From the NCBI GenBank assembly GCA_041477005.1, contig JBGOUJ010000531.1, forward strand, positions 1 through 5,520: 5,520 bases of DNA. The letters are read 5' to 3'. A program made the position numbers and the translations under genes. The stretch is from JBGOUJ01 sp041477005. Its GTDB lineage: Bacteria > Acidobacteriota > Terriglobia > Bryobacterales > JACQDG01. This document shows, in pieces, positions 1-4,348 of the stretch (position 1 is the first letter of the stretch; each line of letters begins with the position of its first letter). Under the pieces are notes generated by a model, which made no database searches, was not told the origin of the DNA, and was given only the letters and a program-made list of their open reading frames with translations.

Positions 1-335
1 AAGCTGCCGCTCGCGTAGCGCGCTTCCCCTCCCGCGGCGAGATTGAAGCGCCAGCGGCCATAAGCAAAGATTCCGGAAAACACGTCTTGGCGGTCGCGGA
101 TCTGCTCCCAGATAGGGTTGGTGAAGATCTGCGGCAGGTCGGCCGTTACCTGAAGCAGTTCCTCGGGATGGCTCACGGGCAGAGTTTTCAGCATCACCGC
201 GTCGATGAGACTGAAGATGGCGGTATTGGCTCCAATACCAAGCGCGAGCGACAAAATCGCTACAGCGGCGAATCCGGGGTTAGTGCGCAGCGCGCGAATC
301 GCATAGCGAAGGTCCTGCGTGATCGCGTCGAGCAT
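1..335 (-). CDS. ADOP-family (MacB/FtsX-like) permease, N-terminal part, cut by window edge
   Basis: Reading the minus strand from an ATG at 335-333 gives 111 codons with no stop before the window edge, so only the N-terminus is present. The start has a good ribosome binding site (AGGAG, 4 nt upstream). The protein begins MLDAITQDLRYAIRALRTNP and continues into a hydrophobic segment (about residues 22-46, containing LALGIGANTAIFSLIDAV), then 'LPVSHPEELLQV' and 'IWEQIRDRQDVFSGIFAYG'. This order (amphipathic start, LGIGANTAIFS first membrane helix, periplasmic WEQIR.RQDVFSG segment) is the hallmark of the MacB_PCD domain in acidobacterial duplicated orphan permeases, which are usually about 800 residues long with two FtsX domains. 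These are inner-membrane proteins related to MacB but without a linked ATPase; their substrates are generally unknown. Family assignment is confident; the specific role is not. A 50-bp stretch of this gene (64-113) recurs exactly at 2727-2776. Confidence 0.93.
   Translation of the reverse strand, partial: MLDAITQDLRYAIRALRTNPGFAAVAILSLALGIGANTAIFSLIDAVMLKTLPVSHPEELLQVTADLPQIFTNPIWEQIRDRQDVFSGIFAYGRWRFNLAAGGEARYASGS
64..113 (+). repeat. 50-bp exact direct repeat, copy 1 (inside the ADOP permease gene)
   Basis: Positions 64-113 are identical, base for base, to 2727-2776, in the same orientation. Here the repeat is part of an uninterrupted reading frame and encodes permease residues about 75-91 (IWEQIRDRQDVFSGIFA) on the minus strand, so this is the parental copy. 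Confidence 0.95.
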
Positions 336-489
336 CTTGCTCCTATCCCAGTTCGGTTGTCTGGTCCGGACGTTCAGCCGCGCGCACGGGCCAATCCCCG
401 GCAAGCGCGACCATCCTACCCAAAAATGCCACAGCAAAGGGAGTGCTGATTACTGCTACCCCCGACTCGCCACTTTGCAGTGTAACGCC

Positions 490-549
490 TTAACCACGAA
501 AGTGCCTGCGATCTATGAGGCAACTGCTGTCGCTGACGATGATCCTCAT
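490..549 (-). pseudogene. 5' remnant of a PIN-domain protein gene
   Basis: An ATG at 549-547 (minus) opens a 19-codon frame that begins MRIIVSDSSCLID and then runs into 'RRHFRG' and a TAA stop at 492-490. The first 13 residues match the usual start of PIN-domain proteins: a hydrophobic beta strand followed by the first catalytic-site aspartate in 'SDSS.LID'. After that the sequence no longer resembles the family, so the gene seems to have been cut at about position 510; a PIN domain is normally 120-150 residues. PIN proteins are Mg-dependent ribonucleases, commonly the toxin of a two-gene module, and this one sits directly behind the ImmA-like remnant in the usual antitoxin-toxin order. The short match limits certainty, but the start, the motif and the context agree. 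No functional product is expected. Confidence 0.6.
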
Positions 550-860
550 CGGCTTTTTGCGGCCCTTTCAAGCGAGTCTCGACCTCGGGCACAGGGAGCC
601 GCAAAAGCTCAGCAGCCTTGGTGAGTGAAATCAGTCCTTCCGCAAGGGCGCGGTAGCACAGCCGCTCGAAGCGGCGCGCCCTTTCGCGCTGCCCGCGCCG
701 AGCCGGCGGTTCAAGCTCCTCCGGCTCCTGGGTCCGCCAGCCGCGCGCGATGGTCTGGAAAGCGTAGACGAGCGTGGAATCGCTGATCCACATCAAGCTG
801 GCGCAGGCGCCTCAGGAGCGCCGCGCCGCTGACGCGATAGAGCCTGCGCCTCATCGACAT
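550..860 (-). pseudogene. Frameshifted C-terminal remnant of an ImmA/IrrE-like (XRE-DUF955 type) antitoxin/regulator
   Basis: Two minus-strand frames together make one protein-like sequence. The first (from ATG 860-858) reads MSMRRRLYRVSGAALLRRLR then QLDV; the second continues from about 787 as ISDSTLVYAFQTIARGW, then RTQEPEELEPP, then RALAEGLISLTKAAELL and 'LPVPEVETRLKGP'. The switch needs one extra base near 788 (GTG-G-ATC), which breaks the gene. An 'RRL..LG.IS...Y.AF..I.RGW..QEP' stretch followed by an 'RAL.EGLIS..KAAELL' helix-turn-helix-like segment is typical of the C-terminal part of ImmA/IrrE-family proteins that precede PIN-domain genes. The N-terminal DNA-binding and HExxH metalloprotease parts are absent, so this is a truncated, frameshifted relic. 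It could alternatively come from a UPF0175-like antitoxin, which shares the 'EGLIS..KAAELL' pattern. Identification is from motif memory, not from a search. Confidence 0.55.
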
Positions 861-965
861 GGCCTCGGCTTTCCGAACGAGGCCGCGTTGGGTGGATGGC
901 CCTATCGTGTTAGAGTCGCAAGGGTCCCCGTAATGTATCACTAGCGAGGGAGAAGCGAATCCATT

Positions 966-1010
966 ACTGCAAGGTGAGATTCGAACGCACTGAGCCAACA
1001 GAACTTGCAG
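966..1010 (-). other. tRNA-like mini-structure (acceptor stem plus T-arm, anticodon arm missing)
   Basis: On the minus strand, CTGCAAG (1010-1004) pairs perfectly over 7 bp with CTTGCAG (973-967), the length of a tRNA acceptor stem. Immediately 5' of the second strand lies a T-arm-like hairpin, GTGCG-TTCGAAT-CTCAC (990-974), with four of five stem pairs and the canonical G-TTCGAAT-C loop. The 13 nt between the 5' acceptor strand and this arm (TTCTGTTGGCTCA) resemble a piece of a D-arm, but there is no room for an anticodon arm. The topology is right for a tRNA only on the minus strand. It is not a functional tRNA. It could be an internally deleted tRNA gene, a tRNA-derived attachment-site scar, or chance. 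Confidence 0.3.
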
Positions 1011-1362
1011 CGTTCGCGCGTTGAGCATTCGAAAATAGCCCACTACAGTCGCTATCTAACAGAATCGCCGGCTTCTTTTCTTGTTGACTTCATTTGCCGG
1101 AAAGGCGCACGATTGGTCGAGCGTGAAATCCCTGCGGACACTCACCTGAGCCGGGGCATGTGGAAGGAGGCATTGCCGCGGACGGGTGAAGCGCTCTGGC
1201 TCAAACCTCTCTAACAACGATTCACTCCCAACCTGGTTAAAAACCAGTTCTCCTGCGCGAGAGCAGAGACCGCTGAGGTGCTTCAGCCGATTGTGCCAAG
1301 CCGGCGATCGCGGCTGGGAAAAGTTCTGGAGCCCCTCTAGGAAATCCGAAACCATCCTAGCC

Positions 1363-1368
1363 AGGGAG
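1363..1368 (+). promoter_or_regulatory. Ribosome binding site of the zinc-ribbon gene
   Basis: AGGGAG lies 7 nt before the ATG at 1376. It fixes the start of this small gene and is the main evidence, besides the conserved-looking cysteine pattern, that the frame is real. Confidence 0.7.
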
Positions 1369-1375
1369 AAAGCAC

Positions 1376-1687
1376 ATGGAGCACAACCACGGTAATGAAT
1401 ATCAGGTCAAGATTGTTTACGAGAAGGGAACTGAGGAACTGAGCGGGTGGATGAATGGCGAAGAGCAGGTTGCTCGGGCGATGGCTGCGGTCCACACGCC
1501 ACAAGTCAAAGCTTACTGGCTTCGGGTACGAAACATTCTCTGCCCCAACTGCCTAGATGGGGAACAGAGAATCATGGAATTTCCCCTTACGGATATCCCG
1601 TGTCCACGATGCAGCCCACACGACTCTCGTTATCTGCTGGTAGTGGGGTTAAAGGACCGGTACGCTTTGCTCCAGCCGCCCGCTTGA
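1376..1687 (+). CDS. Small zinc-ribbon protein of unknown function
   Basis: A 103-residue protein with a good ribosome binding site and ATG start. The N-terminal half (residues 9-52) is predicted-looking alpha/beta sequence: VKIVYEKGTEELSGW, then an acidic/amphipathic helix (EEQVARAMAAVH, about 29-40), then KAYWLRVRN. The C-terminal half holds two CPxC knuckles, C56-P-N-C59 and C76-P-R-C79, separated by 16 residues, the spacing of a zinc ribbon; 'SPHDSRYLLVVG' follows. There is no signal peptide or membrane segment, so it is probably cytosolic. The fold suggests nucleic-acid or protein binding, but nothing in it identifies a partner or reaction. It ends in tandem stops TGA-TAG, and a groEL fragment follows in the same frame. 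No neighbouring gene is close enough on the same strand to suggest an operon. I do not recognise a named family. Confidence 0.8.
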   Translation: MEHNHGNEYQVKIVYEKGTEELSGWMNGEEQVARAMAAVHTPQVKAYWLRVRNILCPNCLDGEQRIMEFPLTDIPCPRCSPHDSRYLLVVGLKDRYALLQPPA

Positions 1688-1690
1688 TAG

Positions 1691-1755
1691 GAGCAGATTG
1701 CGCGCTCCGGCAAGCCGTTGCTGATTGTGGCCGAGGAGTGGAAGGAGATCACGGA
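1691..1755 (+). pseudogene. groEL: Short groEL (chaperonin) gene fragment with a frameshift
   Basis: Directly after the tandem stops of the zinc-ribbon gene, and in its frame, the sequence reads EQIARSGKPLLIVAE. This corresponds closely to the GroEL apical-domain segment around residues 255-275 (family pattern LE.IA..GKPLLIIAEDVEGEAL). At 1735-1745 one base seems to be missing: shifting frame after 'gccgagga' gives V-E-G-D, matching the next GroEL residues 'VEGE'. After that, similarity ends. Upstream, the bases before 1691 contain stops where GroEL would have 'LPLL'. So only about 20 codons of a ~540-codon gene are present, with a frameshift, no start codon and no ribosome binding site. It cannot make a chaperonin. 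The match across the frameshift makes chance unlikely. Confidence 0.65.
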
Positions 1756-1806
1756 AGCACACGGAAGCATTGATCAGCGAGATCCCTGAAAAAGGGTTCG
1801 CTCCGC

Positions 1807-1825
1807 TCCCCGGGGCGCCCGGGGA
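1807..1825 (+). repeat. GC-rich perfect hairpin (8-bp stem, 3-nt loop)
   Basis: TCCCCGGG-GCG-CCCGGGGA forms a fully paired 8-bp stem. No T-run follows, so it is not a standard intrinsic terminator. It lies 87 nt before the methyltransferase start, in its probable leader. Confidence 0.5.
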
Positions 1826-1847
1826 CGGCATGTACTGAGACCTTCGT

Positions 1848-1888
1848 CACACAGGCGCCAGGACAACGGTCTTCCTGGTGCGTTTGTG
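1848..1888 (+). promoter_or_regulatory. Long imperfect hairpin just upstream of the methyltransferase
   Basis: CACACAGGCGCCAGGA (1848-1863) can pair with TCCTGGTGCGTTTGTG (1873-1888): 14 of 16 positions pair (one G-T wobble, two mismatches) around a 9-nt loop. The stem ends 13 nt before the ribosome binding site of the TTG start at 1912. There is no downstream T-run. A leader hairpin controlling translation or mRNA stability is possible; a relic of a dispersed intergenic repeat is an equal alternative. Confidence 0.45.
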
Positions 1889-1901
1889 TCCTTCGCTCAA
1901 C

Positions 1902-1910
1902 GGGGGAAGA
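1902..1910 (+). promoter_or_regulatory. Purine-rich ribosome binding site that supports a TTG start
   Basis: GGGGGAAGA precedes the TTG at 1912-1914. In this frame there is no ATG, GTG or other TTG between the upstream TGA (1771-1773) and 1912, so the weak start is the best available one for the methyltransferase. Confidence 0.5.
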
Positions 1911-1911
1911 T

Positions 1912-2706
1912 TTGAAGCTTCGCGAGTACCAGCGGAGCTGGCAGAAAGTCGACTTGACCCGTTTGCGCACCGGCGGGGCGCATTCGCCGGCCGGACCCGA
2001 GCTTTACGAGCAGTTCTATATCGAACTGGCGCAGGGACGGGGCGGGCCGGATCAGCGTTGGAGCACCAGCAAGCAGACGCTGGGCGCGGTGGTCGCGGAT
2101 GAGGTCTTTGAGGCCTGGCGGCGCCGCTCTGGTCGCGATCCGCGGATATTGGCGCTCGCCGCCGGCACGGGCGCCGCCGAAGGGGTGTGGCTGGAGCGCG
2201 GCTATGACGTTACGCTCCATGATTGCCAGGATGTCTCATTGCGGGCACTCCGGGAGCGGTTCCCGCGGTCGGGGGTTCTCATCGCCGACCTGCGCACTAT
2301 CGTCATCCCGGGCGGATTCGACATCATTGTGATGCTGGCCTCGGAGTACGTGCTCTCCGAGGACGAACTTGCGGGTCTGGTGCGCACAGCGGAAACGAGC
2401 GTGGCCGACGGGGGCTGGATAGTGCTGCACAGCGTGAGCGTCCTCTCGGCCGTCCGTTTCGCAAAGGAGTCGCTGAAGCGGCTCGCACGACGGCTCTCGA
2501 GCGACGAGGGAGTTTTCTGGGGGTGGTTCCGCACGCCGGGAGAACTGGCCCGGAGCGGTGTGGGGGCGGGGCTTCAAATCGTGGCGGTGTATCGCGTGAT
2601 CACCACGGAGGCCGATGAGACGGTGCTGAAATCGCGGCCGCGGTGGCTGCGCACGCTACCCACTCTGCGCGACGAATCGGTTCTCGCCGTTTTTGAGCGA
2701 GGCTGA
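1912..2706 (+). CDS. Class I SAM-dependent methyltransferase
   Basis: A 264-residue protein from a TTG start. A Rossmann-type methyltransferase core starts at about residue 78: motif I ILALAAGTGAAEGVWLERG (79-97), the post-I strand 'YDVTLHDCQ' with the expected acidic residue (D104) for the SAM ribose, 'GVLIADLRTI' (121-130), the motif IV-like strand 'FDIIVMLASEYVL', then a helix and 'DGGWIVLHSVSVL' (167-179), matching the 'pGG.lvl' strand and turn of the family. The N-terminal ~75 residues are helical and may form a substrate lid; the 200-246 segment (VFWGWFRTPGEL and onward) resembles a C-terminal substrate-binding insertion. Motif I departs from the usual D/ExGxGxG, with alanine (A83) in place of the acidic residue and first glycine position. 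The substrate cannot be told; small-molecule methylation is more likely than RNA because no RNA-binding domain is seen. The gene is alone on its strand, convergent with the next gene. Confidence 0.82.
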   Translation: MKLREYQRSWQKVDLTRLRTGGAHSPAGPELYEQFYIELAQGRGGPDQRWSTSKQTLGAVVADEVFEAWRRRSGRDPRILALAAGTGAAEGVWLERGYDVTLHDCQDVSLRALRERFPRSGVLIADLRTIVIPGGFDIIVMLASEYVLSEDELAGLVRTAETSVADGGWIVLHSVSVLSAVRFAKESLKRLARRLSSDEGVFWGWFRTPGELARSGVGAGLQIVAVYRVITTEADETVLKSRPRWLRTLPTLRDESVLAVFERG

Positions 2707-2726
2707 TCTTGGGCGCCCCTGCGCTT

Positions 2727-2776
2727 GCAAAGATTCCGGAAAACACGTCTTGGCGGTCGCGGATCTGCTCCCAGAT
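2727..2776 (+). repeat. 50-bp exact direct repeat, copy 2 (orphan fragment of the ADOP permease gene)
   Basis: All 50 bases match 64-113. On the minus strand it would encode IWEQIRDRQDVFSGIFA, but neither flank resembles the permease: downstream the frame reads 'SAGAPK', upstream 'IPP'. It lies in the 94-bp gap between the convergent methyltransferase and TIGR03437-like genes and is too short to be functional. Identity at the DNA level, including third codon positions, implies a recent copy from this gene or from an almost identical paralogue. Confidence 0.95.
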
Positions 2777-2800
2777 TGGAGGTATGCTCGCCGGCGTTGT

Positions 2801-3790
2801 TTACGGCTGCACGCAGAACGATGTCTGATCCCAGGACGATGTCCCCTGGATCGTCATCGTCAGATTTGACGGACGCTGTGAATCGCACGGGGGCAGATCG
2901 GCCGGGACCGGTGGCACACGAAAATTGATCTGATACAAACCGGCATTTCCTCCGACCAAACCGACGTACTCGGGATGACCGGAATACCGCGGCGATATGC
3001 CGGTAAACGAAATCGTGAAAGGCCGGCTGACGGGCAATCCACCGGCAGGAGTGGCGGATACTGTCTCGATCGGCGCATCCGGCGTGCCTAAACCGAATGC
3101 GTAGGCGACCAACACTTCACCAGGTTTTGCCGGGCTATTTGGCGAAACCCAGGAACCGTCACCGTGGGCGATCCCCGGAAAGCAAGGGTAAGTAGCGTAA
3201 TCGCTTGTTCCACCGAATAACTCTGTTGTGATCCTATCGTTGCAAGAGTTGAGCACGTGAGCCTGATCAACCACCGGAAAGATCCGCAGGCTCCGGCCGG
3301 GCCCGGCCTTCTCCTTGACCGTGAGAACCGCGTCGTTGAGATTGAGCGTACAGGGCGGGAAGAAGCACGGCTCGCGGGCGGGATTATTGGGTTTGAGTTC
3401 GAACGGGATCTGCACCAGGAGATCGTAGGTAGCGTCTTCAGCAGCACAGGGAATGGCGTTATCCGTTCCCAATACAACGAGAGCGCCGTTATTGCAGGAA
3501 GACGACCCATCGCCGTGGAGGAGCGGCAATAGTATCGATTTCGTACTGCCGGACTGTTGTAGCGACACCGACAATCCGTTGAAGTCCGTCGGAAGCGGAA
3601 TCGTGGTCGCCACCTGGGTGGCGTTAAATGAGGTTGTGAGGCCATGCAACCTGAGATACAGGACTTGGCCCGGAGCCACTCGGGGAGGCCGTGGCCTCTC
3701 GTAGCCCAGGTTCACCGCCGAGGCTCCGGTTTGCGCCTCAGTGGTCGAAGATGCGATCAGCATCGTACTGCACAAGAGAATGATTCGCAT
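2801..3790 (-). CDS. Secreted protein with two TIGR03437-like (Solibacter C-terminal type) modules
   Basis: A 329-residue protein starting with a short signal peptide (about residues 1-20, MRIILLCSTMLIASSTTEAQ, cleavage after A-x-A-like 'TEAQ'). Two Ig-like beta modules follow. The first (about 35-185) contains 'RVAPGQVLYLRLHGL' and 'YDLLVQIPFELKP'; the second (about 220-329) contains 'KPGEVLVAYAFGLGTPDAPI', 'AGGLPV', 'EYVGLVGGNAGLYQINFRVP' in pattern, and 'NLTMTIQGTSSW'. The G-L-Y-Q-I-N-x-x-V-P string is the signature of the TIGR03437 module, which usually sits at the C-terminus of large secreted Solibacter proteins; here the modules form nearly the whole protein. Eight cysteines outside the signal peptide suggest disulfides and a periplasmic or extracellular location. 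Function is unknown. No good ribosome binding site precedes the ATG at 3790, so a leaderless transcript or slightly different start is possible. Confidence 0.85.
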   Translation of the reverse strand: MRIILLCSTMLIASSTTEAQTGASAVNLGYERPRPPRVAPGQVLYLRLHGLTTSFNATQVATTIPLPTDFNGLSVSLQQSGSTKSILLPLLHGDGSSSCNNGALVVLGTDNAIPCAAEDATYDLLVQIPFELKPNNPAREPCFFPPCTLNLNDAVLTVKEKAGPGRSLRIFPVVDQAHVLNSCNDRITTELFGGTSDYATYPCFPGIAHGDGSWVSPNSPAKPGEVLVAYAFGLGTPDAPIETVSATPAGGLPVSRPFTISFTGISPRYSGHPEYVGLVGGNAGLYQINFRVPPVPADLPPCDSQRPSNLTMTIQGTSSWDQTSFCVQP

Positions 3791-3932
3791 ACACTAGCAG
3801 AGACGAATAAACCGGACAAAAAGTCTGGCCGCAGCTCGCTTGGCAACCCGGCTCAAGAAGAAATCAAGCTAGCGCCGCCGCAGGGTGATCCTACACAGCA
3901 AGTCCTTTCGTTTCGATAGAAGGCTCTGAACT

Positions 3933-3962
3933 TGGGGTCACCTGAGTGAAGTCGATACCCCA
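3933..3962. repeat. Nested inverted repeat
   Basis: TGGGGT (3933-3938) pairs with ACCCCA (3957-3962), and the interior contains TCAC-CTGA-GTGA (3938-3949), giving a small stem carrying a second small hairpin. It lies in the spacer upstream of the TIGR03437-like gene. It may be an operator-like site or part of a dispersed repeat; the stems are short. Confidence 0.3.
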
Positions 3963-4058
3963 ATCCGCAGATTTGGAGCGCCTGGCACATGACCCGGCGT
4001 CCTTCGATGCCATTCACAGCCCCTCCCAACATTTTCATCCAATCCCTTCAACCACTTA

Positions 4059-4092
4059 CCCGCCCCACCCCCCCGCCCCCGGCCCCCTCCCC
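4059..4092 (-). other. G-quadruplex-forming tract (minus strand), C-runs on plus
   Basis: The plus strand has six successive C-runs of 3, 4, 7, 5, 5 and 4 bases separated by only 1-2 bases. The complementary minus strand therefore has six G-runs with very short loops, well beyond the usual four-run G-quadruplex rule. It lies in the non-coding spacer, on the strand that would be transcribed into any leader of the gene at 3790. Confidence 0.7.
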
Positions 4093-4177
4093 TTCTCATC
4101 ACTATAGACACCCCCCGCCGCACCCCGATCGCCGTCTATCGAACGGGGGTGCCCCTGGGCGCCGCGCGCGGAGCGGT

Positions 4178-4348
4178 TCAACAAGCAATACCGACAGACT
4201 GGCCGTTTTCCAAAATGACAAACGAATCCGGCCGAACCGATGTCGAGAGCTGTTTCTTGGCCGCAGCAATGCCTTCATCCGCGAGTTGAAAAGTCCCCTG
4301 GTGGATGGCGATGCTGGTACGCGAACCTAGGATCTCGTGTGCTCTGAT
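4178..4348 (-). pseudogene. C-terminal fragment of an MBL-fold (RomA/UlaG-like) metallohydrolase gene
   Basis: The minus strand reads 56 codons from just after the beta-propeller stop to a TGA at 4180-4178, in the same frame as that gene. The translation includes 'AHEILGSRTS', then IAIHQGTFQLADEG, then 'DSFVILENGQSV'. The 'AIHxGTFxLxDE' string, with its metal-site histidine, followed by a ~30-residue tail ending in '(V)LENGQSV', is the C-terminal signature of metallo-beta-lactamase-fold hydrolases of the RomA/UlaG/NAPE-PLD-like type, normally 250-370 residues. The HxHxDH motif and the rest of the fold are missing, and there is no start codon or ribosome binding site, so this is the 3' end of a lost gene. 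The reading frame itself is still clean over its whole length, suggesting the truncation is not very old. Unless the propeller stop is read through, it is not translated. Confidence 0.7.

Larger units (their letters stand above)
861..1375. other. Spacer without a convincing gene
   Basis: This 515-bp stretch has only short open frames (60-100 codons on both strands) with arginine/serine-rich, low-information translations, no family motif and no good ribosome binding site. It contains the tRNA-like fold at 967-1010 and a small hairpin (CTGGTT, 3-nt loop, AACCAG) at 1233-1247. The last ~190 bases are presumably the leader of the zinc-ribbon gene; I see no clear -35/-10 pair. Confidence 0.6.
1756..1911 (+). 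other. Leader region of the methyltransferase gene with two hairpins
   Basis: No gene is visible here. The stretch has two inverted repeats (1807-1825 and 1848-1888) and ends in a purine-rich ribosome binding site. No clear sigma-70 hexamers are seen. Confidence 0.4.
3791..4177. other. Spacer without a gene; C-rich tract and small inverted repeats
   Basis: No supportable coding frame is seen; translations on both strands are low-information. The features are the inverted repeat at 3933-3962, the extreme C-rich tract at 4059-4092, and a 6-bp inverted repeat ATAGAC/GTCTAT (4104-4109 and 4134-4139) around further C-runs. Part of the left end must hold the promoter of the minus-strand gene at 3790; a weak candidate is TTGTCC, 17 nt, TAGTGT ending right at the start codon. 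Confidence 0.55.

Noticed and set aside
87..449. 120-codon plus-strand frame
   Set aside because: It is antisense to the clear ADOP permease coding frame on the minus strand and has a low-information translation.
711..1043. 110-codon minus-strand frame as an independent gene
   Set aside because: Only its middle part (MSMRRRLYRV onward) looks protein-like, and that part joins the ImmA-like remnant through a frameshift; the ends are in other reading frames or spacer.
967..1047. A full-length tRNA using CTGTAGT (1047-1041) as the 5' acceptor strand
   Set aside because: The acceptor would have one mismatch and wobbles, and no plausible D-arm or anticodon arm can be drawn in between.
1056..1355. 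99-codon minus-strand frame and the overlapping plus-strand frames at 1005-1214 and 1186-1395
   Set aside because: No ribosome binding site, no motif, arginine/serine-rich composition, and mutual overlap on opposite strands.
1897..2618. Several 100-130 codon frames overlapping the methyltransferase on both strands
   Set aside because: They are shadows of the methyltransferase, whose core motifs are clear; GC-rich DNA produces long antisense frames.
64..2776. A mobile element bounded by the 50-bp direct repeats
   Set aside because: The left repeat is inside an intact permease frame and the interval contains no transposase, integrase or terminal inverted repeats, so the repeats are not element ends.
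3088..3645. 185-codon minus-strand frame inside the TIGR03437-like gene
   Set aside because: Arginine/serine-rich shift of the real gene; the other frame has the signal peptide and the GLYQINFRVP signature.
3826..3900. Riboswitch-like GGCAACC segment upstream of the TIGR03437-like gene
   Set aside because: The 7-mer is on the wrong strand for that gene and the rest of the SAM-type core is missing.
3853..4123. Two minus-strand 61-codon frames across the C-rich tract
   Set aside because: Their Gly/Arg runs come from the homopolymer tract; no start signal or conserved motif.
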